Source: Ligula intestinalis (taxonomy: Eukaryota > Platyhelminthes > Cestoda > Diphyllobothriidea > Diphyllobothriidae). Taken from it: DNA of 64,000 bases. Shown here piece by piece: positions 34,486 to 46,290 of this stretch. The stretch is from positions 8,495,745-8,559,744 of the forward strand of contig JAYGXS010000010.1 in the NCBI GenBank assembly GCA_036362985.1. The letters run 5' to 3'. How positions within the stretch are numbered: position 1 is the first letter of the stretch; every line of letters starts with the position of its first letter. The position numbers and the translations under genes were made by a program. Under the pieces are notes generated by a model, which searched no databases, was not told the DNA's origin, and saw nothing but the letters and a program-made list of their open reading frames with translations.

Positions 34486-37400
34486 CTGCAAACCAATGTA
34501 AGTAGATGAGCATACAGAGCAAGTAAAGTGTGTGGATGCGTTCCTAGGTGAATATGAACCAAGGATAACACCCCAAGTCATAAGACCCAATATCTGCAAA
34601 TTCAGGCGCATCATTCCCCTACGGCTCAACAGAAGATATTTGGCGAAAATAAGCACACTCGTCACGGTATGCGGTAGCCCAGCACTATATGTATAAATTA
34701 AGCGAACTTCGAAAATTAATGCAAAATCGTTCCGAGCTAACATTGATACGGCCGACAAAATCACATGTTAATTAGTTACTGAGAGCTGCGACAAAAAATG
34801 CAAACCTTGTCGCCAACGACTTCATCATTCAATGAGGAAGCCTTAGGAAATTCGGTGTAGCAATTCGAGGGCAGGAAGTTGAGGGAGCAACAAGCGGCAA
34901 AAAAATCCATTTGGTGGCAATATTTTCTGGATTTATCATGCGAGCTGGGAGTGGGATCAGGTGGCGAGTGCATTTCCGATAATGTGAATCAAATCGGCTT
35001 TCAGCCAATAGTGTTATGTACAATCTGATAAATGCTGGTCAACAGCGAAATATTACCAGAACCGCGGCTCTATGGTGCTGTCGATACATCAGTTTCTCTT
35101 CATACATCCAAAAATGTGCGCCACGAGCGGTTAATGATATCCGGCTGACGTCCAGTCGCAAGCATTGGACAGCGGTATTTCGGGTTCACGGGGTAGATAC
35201 TCGTAAGCAACAACCATCTTTTCAAATTCATTCATGTAGCATAGGATGCTGGTTTAAGACCGAGCAACTTGCCTAGCACATGCGTAAATCAGAACGATAG
35301 AAACACCGGGAAGAGGGGATGTGCAAGATAATCTGGTTGAAGGCAGCAGTCCGAATGGTCTTGAGTGAAGTGAACAATATTCCACATCTGACGAAGAAAA
35401 CGATCTCAAACTCCGCCGTGGCAATATTTGCAGGCAGGGATGAGTGCCCAGGTATTACATAGCTTATCCATAAAATGACTGCAAACATGGCAGACATTCG
35501 GGAGGCATGTTGCACAATAACGATTAATTCACTCTTCAAAACATTCGTGACACTTTAAACTGGCATGCCCGAAGAGGGAGGGGGACGGGGGTGGATGGAG
35601 TTGTCAAGCCTGAAGTTCGGGAAACTATTTTACCAGCAAACTGACCTTAACAACCACTGTCCGAAAGCTTACGGTGTAAGCATGTTTTAGGACAATGGGA
35701 GATGGCTATGGTTAGCCTGTTTTGGGGTGGACATCACAAAGACAACAGGATCTGAAACTTCTAATTGTCAGCATGACCGACATTGGAAATTCAGATAAGA
35801 AGATGAATTTTTTCCTTGGGTTTTCCACGCTAATACAAAGGAAACGATACACCTTTGCTGCTCTCTAGCTGTCTTATCATTGAAGCATGAGAGAGGTGGA
35901 AGGAGAAGAGAAGACGCTGCGGAGATCATTCATAATAAGAACACAGACGGAAGTCTCGGTGGAACTCCCCTAAGTATAAATTGCAGAACGAAGGCACACA
36001 CTCTTTCCTTGTATAAGCGACGGTTCGGTGGGTGACCACATGGCTGTGCATAAATCAGATATGAAATAGTACTATAAATATACTATTAGCATCATGTAAG
36101 TAGTACGTTTAAAGTATTAAATACAATTGCATTCGGCCACCACCCGCAATTGCAACGGCGAGGCGCCTTCCGGTATGAATAAAGCACCAAACAAAGACAA
36201 AAAACCCCTCGTTTCTAGACTTATGTAAAAAATCAATCGTCTTGACAGTGTGTATCTGAAAGGGAACCAACAGTCAACATATCCTGAAACACCACCTACC
36301 TTGGCGGATTTCAAATGCCTAGCACTAATCTATACTAACGTCCACAAAATGCGAAATAAGCTAAGTTGTAAGCGGCAATAATAAATTTTCACTATGTGGG
36401 CGCCCATGAGCGCCTTAGAGATAACTAAAAGTGCGATTTATTAAACTAAAACATGCTCCACGCTCATGATCTCATGAAAAAAAGACCATTACAGATGAAT
36501 ATCTGTGCAAAAATGAAAAATGGGCATTACTTAAATAGTTATTAGTTCTAAGTTCTGAAAGCACAGGTAGTTCTCACAAAATGTTGCTTGACTCGGAATT
36601 CTTGGGTATAAATATTTTCAGACTGTCTCAAAGTCAATACATTTCAGCTGAAATCCATCAGCTATCGCGGAATAAATGCCTAATATTTGGATTTGGAAAC
36701 AACCAACAGAGAATGTAAATGGCGGCCTGTGAATGAAGTTTGGGTCAGTGAACTTTGACCTGTCTATGTGGAAAGATAACTGATTATCTATACAAGGATT
36801 CTGCAACGAATCCAATAGAAAAAGGATTTCTGGTATTGTTTTCTATAGGGTCTTCACAGTCTCTCAGATAGGTTGCCCTATTTGAGGAACTGAGCCAAAT
36901 CTCAGGAGGATCTGTGAGGGAAATAAGGTGGATACCGGGTTCCGAGGCTGTTTACTACGAATCAGCTGAAAATTCTTGAAGAGTTCTTGTTCGATTTAAA
37001 ATCGTGATGCCGTGCCGATAAAAGGCCCACAGAGTGGGTAACCGTGGTGAGGTCAGGGGAGCAGTTGATGGTCCCCTAACATAATTCCTGCAAATTAACG
37101 ACACGCTTGTAAGTCCCGGCTGTTAAAAGGCAATGCTTACCTACGAGATAGAGCTGATGCAAACAATTTGCCATGAAAAAAAACTGGGAAGCGTCCAAAA
37201 GAGATTTGCATTATCTGCAAAGTGACTAGGTTTTGGCGTGAAAACCACGCGAAATGGCAACACATTTATTACTAGTAAATATACTACTAAAAATTTGTGG
37301 GTAGTATAGTTTATTGCAGTTAAGAGTCTATGCAGTGCTCGTGTTAGGGACGTCACCATCATCGGGAAAAGACAGAAGGCACCTGCTCGCTAGGCAAGGT

Positions 37401-37555
37401 GGTAACCACAGGTGCACACGAAGAGCCTAAATACGTAAATACCCGAAGAGTACTTTAGAACGGCTTATAACTGTCTAATTTTATCTTCAGACAATAAATA
37501 TGCCTTAAACTGACGTTGTAACTTACCATACTAACAGCCTAGGTACTTGCTAAAA

Positions 37556-37630
37556 GGCCCAGACACGTGTTTCGCCGGTATTCTGCCGCTGCTTGAAACA
37601 GCTGCGAGGGTTCCGGCTCATCAGTGGGTC
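37556..37630 (-). ncRNA. hammerhead ribozyme with intact core
   Basis: On the minus strand all conserved parts are present in order. CTGATGA is at 37624-37618. Helix II is GCCGG (37617-37613) pairing exactly with CCGGC (37578-37574), and its interior contains a second stem CGC-A-GCT with AGC-A-GCG. GAAA is at 37573-37570. Helix III is the self-complementary CACGTG (37569-37564), followed by TC with predicted cleavage after 37562. Helix I pairs CCCA (37628-37625) with TGGG (37561-37558). A very short palindromic helix III is a known trait of type I hammerheads in animal retroelements, which often cleave as dimers. It lies sense with, and inside, the dynactin intron. Confidence 0.75.
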
Positions 37631-37683
37631 ACCCCAGCTTTCCCTATCTGCTTTCTGGTTGATATACCGGTTTTGAAAGTTCA

Positions 37684-37804
37684 GCTTTTTAATCTCCGGA
37701 GAAATTAATTTCTGATCGCGGTATATATCAGTATATTGCTGCGAGGGGTCCGGCTCATCAGTGGGTCCGCGATCAGAAATTCATTTCTCCGGAGATTAAA
37801 AAGC
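37684..37804. repeat. 38-base inverted repeat around a ribozyme half
   Basis: Arms 37684-37721 and 37767-37804 are reverse complements at 37 of 38 positions (gctttttaatctccggagaa on the left). The 45-base loop contains sequence matching the 5' half of the neighbouring hammerhead. Probably a terminal hairpin or a snap-back rearranged copy of the same mobile unit. Confidence 0.85.
37738..37768 (-). ncRNA. 5' half of a second hammerhead copy
   Basis: On the minus strand ACCCACTGATGAGCCGGA followed by cccctcgcagca repeats the first part of the ribozyme at 37630 downward with about one change. The partner half (CCGGCGAAAC...GTC) is absent, replaced by the inverted-repeat arm, so this copy cannot form the core. 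Confidence 0.6.
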
Positions 37805-38764
37805 AAATACCTTAAACTGCCATCCTAAAACACTTTGGTATTACTTCAGAGTCATCTTAAAATAGTACCTCTCAAACTATAAGGCTTACAGCTACGCGTG
37901 GACACACACATTCACTGGCTCAGAGTCCACGAACAACGGCTTTTCCTGATGACAGTTATTCCATCTGCGCACTTTACGTGATTTTCACTCCCCCGTACTA
38001 GACCTATGAACATCCCTCACAGCCTTCCCTACTTCCTTTCTATCTCAGTCCAAATGGTCCTAACATTCCGACCTCGCCATGCGAGTGGCATGATAATGAT
38101 AAATATTAACCATACTACACTTATAAATTCTGTCCAACTCTAATATTATCAGTATACATGTAAGTGCATGCGAAAGGATTCAGGATCTAAATATAATTTC
38201 GCCCTCATCATCCCCAGAAGAGGAAGAAGAAGAGGGGCAAGTACTCGTAGCAAATTGTATTTATGCTGTCGTTTCGAAAACACGCCTTTCAAAGTTTGAC
38301 ATGGGAACATTCACAGAACTTAAACACTTCCCGCTTTAACAAAGCCAACTTCAACCCTCCTAACTCCCTAATTTCCATGGAATTTAACGCTGTATCCCAT
38401 AGCGATTTCCATGAGCTTAGTCAAAACTGGAAAAGGTGTCTGGACGAATTACGTGAGAGGTGGGAATATTGAGTTTGGATGCCACAGAGTCTGCCGCATC
38501 GTTAGCTCAAACTTGCTTGGGCGATTTTAAGAGAGTTAAGAAGCCTCGACCCCCCCCCCCCCTCCAACTGCAGTATTGCAAATAAATATCAGAGCTGGGT
38601 GATGGGAACGTGTGCAGGCCGCAGCACTTAAAACGGCCTAGAAACATCAAAAAAGATATTCAAGATGGCCTGGTCAATTCCCATCGCACGGATCAATTTT
38701 TGAAGCCGTAACAAGCAGTGGTTCCAAGATAAGTCCAAAACAGGAAAAGCAACCTTCGTTTCAT

Positions 38765-38845
38765 GCAGAGAGCTTGCGTTAATGTCCAGGTTGTAGTTAG
38801 GGTAATAAAAAGAATTAAGGTAGGGTTAGGGTTATAGTTGAGATG
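38765..38845. repeat. short telomere-like tract
   Basis: The plus strand has gtagttagggtaat and ggtagggttagggttatagt, that is TTAGGG-like units in the opposite orientation to those at 8.0 and 19.0 kb. Only two or three exact TTAGGG units occur, so this is an interstitial remnant. Confidence 0.55.
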
Positions 38846-39193
38846 AGGCAAAAAAAGGTTGAGGTCTGCATTAGGACCCGGGAAGGTGTATCTTTCTTGG
38901 AATTTCGAGCAACACCATCTGTATTACTGGAGAGTGGTGATTCCTATTCCCGTGCGTACGAACGCAGCACGCGAAGTTTCCTTGGCTACGCTCCTGACTT
39001 AGTTAAAGGGAAATACTACTCAATTTTAATCAGTATTAATCATAGAGCTTTGTTGAATACTTTTTTGCAAAGTAGTACCGGCACCAGTGGACTTTTTGAT
39101 TTGGAGAAAGGCAGTTTGGGGGTAGAATCATGTATAGACACTACCGCTTGACGGGGTCTCAAAAAATATCGAAGTTTTCAGAGCGAAACCTAC

Positions 39194-39306
39194 CTGTCTC
39201 GATTTTCAAGGGCTTCTTGACAAATTCGTCGACATTGAAGCCCTCTGAGATGGGCTCGGCCTGCACGCCTGGGATCGAGATCTCAACAGCAGGCTCTGTG
39301 TCACGG
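39194..39306 (-). CDS. DCTN4: dynactin subunit 4 (p62), coding exon joining the two gene halves
   Basis: Acceptor cttctgttttag (ends 39307) and donor GAGACAG|gtaggt (GT at 39193-39192). It begins with one base of a split codon, reads RDTEPAVEISIPGVQAEPIS, then EGFNVDEFVKKPLKIET, and ends with one base of the next Val codon. It occupies the place of the Glu/Pro-rich linker (EPAQAVDEVEPLPEDYY in vertebrates) between the N-terminal zinc-binding region and the large central exon. Conservation is moderate, so the call rests on splice sites, phase on both sides and position. The exon that should precede it is on the opposite strand at 63572-63636, which ends with the required two bases. Confidence 0.8.
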
Positions 39307-41274
39307 CTAAAACAGAAGCAAAGTAATGCCAGTTACTATGGTAAACCGTTCTTGACCAGACAAACGAAAAAGGCTTGTGGCAAAAAAGCTGGGTTCGTCC
39401 GTAAGATTATGCAAAATAGAGCAGATGACTGAAACAGCATCGGGGTTAAAGACGTCGAATATTCGGCGATCAAAAAATGCATTAACATTCATAAAAGCAA
39501 AAAAGTCCCCCTGTTGGCAACAGATATTGAGAAAAGACGCTGCGCAAGAACGGTACAATTCAATTCTAGAAGACTGCTGAAAACACATTACATTACTCTA
39601 TTGAAATAAGTAGACGCATTTTGGGATTAATTTAAGAAGTACTAGCGAAATGCGAGGGAATAGCAGTTGCACACATAAGCGACAAGAGCGCAGAGGTTAA
39701 GTGCAATGAAAGGAAAATGCAAAAGCCGGTAAAAAATAAAGGGGAAAGTAAACATTAGGCTACCAGTTTGGAGACGAGGAAATTCCTCTAATGGATTACC
39801 GATCTACCACTACAACGACTGCGTGGTATGTTAGTCTCCTACTGAGGATTATCTGGAAAGGTGAAGTTACTGATTTCTCAACGCCCAAATGGACAGGGGC
39901 TAATGAAATAAAATCTAAAATAGCGCCATCTTAAAATGTAGTATTTAAAAGTGGTTAAGATCTCCACTCCTCTCAGGGAAAACATGTTCCAAGTTTCCGA
40001 GCAATAGTTAGTCAACATGTACCACGGTCTTTTCGACTCTTTCAGAAAATAAAGTATACCGAACCTAGTAGACTTAGAATACGTAAGTAAGAAGGCTATT
40101 TTGCAGATAGAGGAGATACTTACCCGCCAATATGACTGTGGAAAACGGTCAACGTGGGTAGTTGAACGCGGTTAATGGCAAAGTTTATGTAACATGCGCT
40201 TAAAAAGAGCAATAAAAGATAAACGAAGTGCAATGTCCAACGATAAAGGTAGTTGCGAAAATAAGTACGACCATAATTACGTCGGTTGACGGCAAGTGAA
40301 CAAAGATACTGGTAGGCATGTAGGGGAATTCATTTCGCCATCCAAATCGTTCTGTGACTAAACACAGGGTTCTTCTTCTCCAACAGAGGGATTCAGGCAG
40401 GAAATGCACTGCCTGTGGTAATCGCCATGTTACCGCCCGTAGACACTTTAAGAAGAATCTTGACCCGTAGGGTCGTACGTATCACCACACCATCAGAAAG
40501 GAACACATGCTCCACACTGTATTCGATGAATGTTAGATGTTATAAAGCATACTACTTCCTATTTCTCAGTAATATTTGTTTATACTTTCATATATCACCG
40601 TTTTTCTTTTGCCATATTGTTGCAACCAATAGCGAATTCAAAGGCGTTCACCCATCTTTCCGTCAATAAAATTGAACTGAATTGATCTCACAATTGTTCC
40701 TACATGACTCTCGAGCCCCTTGTTCGGATGCCACTTGTTTCATCTGAAGGGGGAGGGAGGGGCAACTTCACCGCCCCAACTATTAACGCGGATCTCGGGT
40801 GCAGGTTTTGAACGGGCTTTTCAAATTGACCCGACATTTTTTCCTTACTTCGTTCGCATGTACATTTTCGTAAATATACGTCGGTTGGCCTACTTCGCCC
40901 ATTATAAACCGATTTTTATCCCCTTTTCTTCATTTGAACAACAACGAGGTCGTCAGTGCACGACGCTGGCGCCGTTTTGAAAGCAGTCTAATTTGGCTTA
41001 TATTTAACGAATTTTCCAAGGACATTTATTAATGATGTCGACAATTGCAGTCATTGATAATTATGGAATGCTTTTGATTTTCCGGTGTTGCGAGTTTGTG
41101 CGCCTAATTTTATTCCTGGTGAATAGAGGATGTTTTTGCTGAAAATTTTGGAATTATATTTTCAAAATAAAGCGTATCTCTCTCTCTCTCTATATGTGAA
41201 GACTCCAATAATTAATATTGAAGTGTTTCCGGCTATTTTTACAAAATAAATAACAGTACATACTTATTTCGCGA
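39307..41274. other. non-coding stretch, probably dynactin intron
   Basis: No coding sequence recognised. If the gene is continuous with the plus-strand exons at 56.8-63.6 kb, this and everything up to the gap at 42658 lies in the intron following exon 63572-63636. Confidence 0.4.
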
Positions 41275-41575
41275 ACTCATATTGCTCAGTCATGCTGGGA
41301 TGTTCTCCCGTATTCTTTTGGATAAACGCCGGTTCATGTGACCGAATACGGGAAGTCAGGAGTATCAACAGCGCCATTTTTGCCCACATGCTTGACTTCG
41401 GACATCGTGTGGACCCCAACGAAGCCTTCAAAGTAATTCATACTGCGTTCGAATCGGATGATCAGTACGAGCTGGCAGCTGACACTGAAAGGTTTTACCT
41501 CGAATGCCTAACTATAAAACATTTCCCCAATACTAAAGTGTTGGTGTATCCGAAGGATAAACCCAGTAGTTGAAC
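41275..41575. mobile_element. PLE fragment C with internal inversion
   Basis: From about 41280 to 41345 the sequence matches the plus strand of fragment B at 29455-29520 (ctcagtcatgctgggatg, ttttggataaacgccggttc), that is endonuclease sequence read on the minus strand. From about 41346 it switches to the plus-strand sense and encodes REVRSINSAIFAHMLDFGHR, VDPNEAFKVI and a longer tail ending YPKDKPSS*, matching GHRVDPNEAF of fragment B. The switch is abrupt. This is a PLE copy whose 5' part is inverted relative to its 3' part. Confidence 0.75.
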
Positions 41576-42495
41576 GAGCATGGAGCCGGACTCGCGCGTT
41601 GGCCGGAATCAACAAACATTCCAGCGCCTTGTGTATCCAAAAGACCCAATTCCAAGTGGTCAAAAATCTGGCATAATTTTGCGAACAAAATACAACTATG
41701 TTTCTGCCAATGACGCTTGTGAAAGCAAAAAACAAGTCTAAACGAAGATATGTGAAGAACAGTTAGTTATGAGACAAAAAGATGTACTTCCTTTGGTTAC
41801 CATTTACGCGTTCTCGCCAAAATGCAACCTCTTATATTCTGTGATCGGGAGATAATCTCCCGCCATTGAGCTGAGAGGAGTTCGGGCTTGTCACAGGGGG
41901 CTTAGCTCTCGATCGATGAGACCAGTCAGTTGATATACTAGTGACCACACAAATAACTCTCGCACTATTTCCAGGTGGTTATGGGACATAGTGACAAAAG
42001 AAGCTAACACCTTGACCGTGTCTAATAAGTGATTCTGAAATCGGCTGAAGTTTACTCTGATGGGTCTTCATTGAACCCCAGTTACGAAATGCACTAAATG
42101 TGGATACATAGGCAGAATTTCGTGTTCGCATACGCATTCTGCGATCAAGCCTTTTGAAACAGACGACGAACAAATCGACCACGGGGTGTTCCCTTAAAGC
42201 CACCAACAGCACTAGAATAGATTGCATACTCAGGAAATGACTCACAAACAGCGAAGGAGGCCCCCCGAAACCTCTGACTTTTGGCACCGCAAACCATCCC
42301 CCCCCCCACGAAATGTTTGCTGGCTAATCCCCCGGGGTTAGTGCAGAGGGCAGACTCGGTTGAGAGGGCACCTGACTAATAACAAGCACTAGGTTAAAAG
42401 GCGGTGAAGACGCGGAAGGAATGAAGATGCGGGATCGGGATAAGACAAGACTTACGGGGCCTGTTGTTCGGGAATTCCTCTTAAAGACAAAATTG

Positions 42496-42658
42496 AAAAG
42501 TTGCATTTGAAGTGGAGGGGATAAGTTTGACGGAACCAATTTGGACCTCCACTTTAAAACTTTTTTCCACACAAACAGGACTCGCTGAACAACGTGTGAC
42601 GAAAGCTTCACCTGGGGAGATTTGGTAGCGCAACCCACAATATGTTATGTAGTAGCAT
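42496..42658 (-). repeat. contig-end sequence matching 63677-63838
   Basis: The reverse complement starting at 42658 (atgctactacataacatatt) aligns without gaps to 63677 onward for about 160 bases with about nine differences, then similarity stops. Both copies can be read in frames such as EKSFKVEVQIGSVKL, and some of the differences are silent, but I do not recognise a protein. It may be a dispersed repeat or an overlap between two haplotypes. Confidence 0.8.
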
Positions 42659-42758
42659 NNNNNNNNNNNNNNNNNNNNNNNNNNNNNNNNNNNNNNNNNN
42701 NNNNNNNNNNNNNNNNNNNNNNNNNNNNNNNNNNNNNNNNNNNNNNNNNNNNNNNNNN
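42659..42758. other. assembly gap (100 N)
   Basis: Exactly 100 N, as at 27439. Together the two gaps isolate the contig 27539-42658, which carries the minus-strand dynactin exons. Confidence 0.99.
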
Positions 42759-44779
42759 TCCTAGTACAAACGATGCGAGGATTTGTTCTCTGTCCATCTG
42801 CTGCCCAGGACGATGCATATAACTTACTTAATTTGTGCTAATTTGGTGTCGTTAGCCGAAGTCACTGGTGCCCTTGCGAGCCCTCTTGCGGCCTCCGCAG
42901 CCGCGATTTGACGCATAAAATGGGGTGAAGGTTGCATCAGTACTTGTTACGCATGTAAAGTAGTTTTCAGATGATTCTCCCACAAATTATAAAAGCCGTT
43001 TTTATTGGTCTTAAATTTAGGCTCTGCGTATCGTACCCACATTTGGGCAGAAAGTATGGCATTTTGTAAGTTATTTGGGAATTTGTTTTCCCTCTTATGT
43101 GTTTTTAGTCTCCTCTGAACTATAAAAGGCAGCGCCTGGGCGTTGCAGTCCACATTTTAAGAAAAAAATTCACTTTTAGCCACAACGATAATGTCGTAGG
43201 AAAGATCACAGATGTTCATTTTCCATTCCAACTTGACTAACTGGAAGACGCTGCATTATCTAATCGGTGTATACCACTTAATTCTTCTCTCCATTCTGTG
43301 ATCTCATTCTGAATTCAGAAATTAAAGGACAACTGAAAAGTGAAGATACTTTTTACATATTTTTTTCGGAAGATCTTTATGTCGATTGATCTTTGAGGGT
43401 TTTTCATGAGAGAATATTAAATATTCGCCTATTGGTGAAAATTTTACGTACCATGCTGACTAGAGCATGTGAGTGTTTGAAACGCTCGTTTTTGTGAGAG
43501 AAATAATATAACTTCAAGTGCTACAGTTAACACCATATTATTGCCCGGCTAGCTATAGGAGCAATCATCAGGAGGATGAGACAGTTGGAGTACACTTTGA
43601 TTCGAAACGAAGAGTTGATAGTAGGGGTCACAAGATCATCAGCGATGTGTCGGAGATGCGACTGGGATACGCCCTTTCTGCGGACGGAGTTCACCGACAA
43701 GGGAGTGCAAACAAAAGATCGCATCACAATCACGAACATGTAGTCTATGCACAAGAAATGCAGTATTTGACGAAGTCATCGTATTTCGCCTCGGGTCAAA
43801 TAAAAGATACCGCGAAGACCACCGTCTGAGCAGGAGGGCTCATGCTTGACCGAGGAACGCAAAGCAGAGGAACACACAAAGATCGTCAACATTTCGCAAG
43901 GGTAGTTAAAGTGGGGGACGAAAACGACTGCGATTGTTGTCGCCGCAGAGGACAATATCAGTGGGTTTAGAAACCAATAAATCTGATGAAAACTAAATCA
44001 AATCTCATGAAAACCCATTCTAAAATTTCAAAGTTGTGCGTTTGGGAATAAAATGGAAATAGAGACTAATATCCTCCAACATTAAATGGACACATAATTA
44101 GTGATGTGAATATCGGTAGTGTAAATGACAATCTAATTTCAAGTGTTAGCTTCAATTTTATGATGGGAAGTTATGCAAACGCTTTTGTGCTCTCTATAGG
44201 GGACATAGTGACTAAAATGTGTCAATAAAGTAGAGCAATTCAAAAGGTGGTTGTTTACATGTATGTGACCGTCAGTAAGAGGTAAATATTTAATATACAT
44301 TACTACTGCTCGTTGCAAGTAGTATAATAAGATAATTAAAGTATACCTTTCAATGGGAGGCGTCCTTTGGGAAAATGAGTAAGTTTATTCAGTTCTTTGC
44401 ACATTACTCTCAAGTCTGACGACGACTCATTTTCCGAAACGACGCCTTTTCTTGAAAGTACATTTCTTGGGATGCCTGCCTTTCAGTATCAGTATATCAG
44501 TATCAGTTTATTGAGGGAAAGATAGGCGAATGCCTTTGAACTCCCTGTTGGTAACAGGATGATATGAAATAAGTTGATAAAAAGAAAAATTTAAAATTTA
44601 CGACAATTACATGTTCCGGGAAGACAGTCTTCACAAAAATATGACTGAAAAATACAGACAAAATATATGACTACTCGCAAATCGCGAGTAGTATAATTTG
44701 ATGCAGTGTATGTGATAAACAATGTGATTCATTTGTAAGTGATTCATTGGAATCTGATGAAGGAGTTTTCACCTTCATT
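42759..44779. other. non-coding stretch, no recognised gene
   Basis: A short GC-rich patch (42855-42915) is Ala-rich on the minus strand (IAAAEAARGLARAP) but has no supporting signals. A patch at 43550-43860 is open but shows no domain. The rest is AT-rich, with a short tatcagtatcag repeat near 44487-44510. Confidence 0.4.
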
Positions 44780-45150
44780 GCGTTTGCACTTGATATATGT
44801 CCAGTCTACTCTTAAATGCATGGACACTAGTGGAGAGGACAACCTCTTCTGGAAGAGCGTTCCACGCTGAAACTATTCTGTTGGTAAAGAAAAATTTTCT
44901 TCCGTCGATCCTTGCTTTGCCCGGGCGTAGTTTAAGGGAATGCCCGCGCAAAGTTGGCGTGTTAGCCTGGGCAAAGAAATCATCAGGAACGAAACAACAA
45001 TGCAGTTTATGCGAACGTTTCTCTGTTCATGGGCTTCGCCGATGGGAGAAAGTAAGAAAACTGACAGGTAAAAAACTCTTTGCGCAGTTTTCGGAAACAA
45101 TGAATGCTTTAAATGCGATTTGGGAATTTTAAGGAGAAACAAACTGTCAC
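44780..45150 (-). mobile_element. CR1-like reverse transcriptase C-terminal tail (fragment)
   Basis: On the minus strand the sequence reads GRKFFFTNRIVSAWNALPEE, then VVLSTSVHAFKSRLD, the typical end of a CR1/Jockey-class RT protein. Upstream, towards 45150, the frame is broken (stops and shifts). The RT core is not recognisable. Confidence 0.75.
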
Positions 45151-45400
45151 TCGTGGGCGAAAATGTACACGAGATAGGAGAGCCACGCTGACGAGGATGT
45201 TAAGGCAGGCCAGGGAAGCCTATCACGGATGGCGGCCGTATGTTGATGGGAACACGAAAGAAGCTGTCGTCTAGGCCTCGAGATCCTCGAGGTGCCGGAG
45301 CTACGACCACGATACGCCCTTGCCGATTTCCGAGGCCCTCAGTAACACGACGAAAACAAGAGAAGCCTCCACGAGCGCAACTATCCGTTGTTGGTCTACA
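45120..45400. repeat. dispersed repeat shared with 30480-30770
   Basis: Second member of the pair described at 30480. Its position just upstream (minus-strand sense) of the CR1-like tail suggests internal element sequence. Confidence 0.4.
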
Positions 45401-45589
45401 TTACCTGGGATTAATTTGGGGCAGATAATAATGTCGTCATTAAATATTACTCAGATGAAGCAAGTAATACTATAAAAATACAATATAACTTTCGCCTACG
45501 TTAAGAATACTACGGTAAGACTACAGCGGTCAGTCGGTGTTAGAGTCAGCATTACTATAGCAATCTATTTTCTTCTTAAGGAGCTCAAG

Positions 45590-45745
45590 GGCGAAAGCCT
45601 TATTCCCTTAATAAAGTGACTTAAAGACTTCAACGGAAGCTGACATAACAGCATCCAGGGGCAGATCATTCCAAGCTTCAACCACTTTATTAAAAAAGAA
45701 GAACTTTCATGTGTCGAGTCTGGCCTCTGTTACACGTAGTTTGAA
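45590..45745 (-). mobile_element. CR1-like tail, decayed
   Basis: On the minus strand KFFFFNKVVEAWNDLPLDAV followed by MSASVEVFKS is interrupted by stops. It is a third copy of the RT C-terminal tail and lies in the same orientation as that at 44.8 kb. Confidence 0.65.
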
Positions 45746-46290
45746 AGGATCACCTCTTAAGTTCGTAGTTGTTGCTTACTCGAAGAAGTCGCCAGGTAGA
45801 AGACGGTGGTCCTGACCGCGCAGTTTACGAAACTTTTCTATCAGATCCCCACGTAGCTGCCTGTGACTTCAAGGAAATAGGTCGAAATTAGTTAAACATG
45901 TTTCACAAGGAAATGGGCCCTGTTCGGTCTCAATAATTGTTGTATGCCTTTGAAACTTCTCGAGGGAATTGAGGTCTTTCGCGGTTCAAGGTTTCCATGC
46001 TTGGATAGCGAATTCCATTTAAGGCCGCACAACTATTCCAAAGACATAGCGAAGCAATCTTTATCAAAGGGAGTGGAAGTGTATTCGTGGACAGAAAAGT
46101 CAGAATGTTTCAAATAGTGCAAAACTTATGGGATCCATATCATTTCGGGAGCGCGCATCAGTTACAGCCACTACAATGTGTTGAAGAGTAACGAATGAGA
46201 ACAATACGAAATTGAATAGGTAATGAAAAGTCGCAGATCATAGTCACTAAGGCTAATTGGTAAAGTAAGCATGTTAAAACGCCGCTGAGC
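45746..46290. other. non-coding stretch between retroelement fragments
   Basis: Probably decayed CR1-like sequence on the minus strand near 45750-46100, but no motif is clear enough to name. Confidence 0.3.

Larger units (their letters stand above)
34486..39193 (-). other. DCTN4: 4.7 kb intron of the dynactin gene (minus strand)
   Basis: Lies between the exons 39194-39306 and 34088-34485, whose phases match (1 base + 2 bases). No other exon is recognised inside it. It contains a hammerhead ribozyme (37556-37630), a large inverted repeat (37684-37804) and a telomere-like tract near 38790-38845. Confidence 0.7.
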
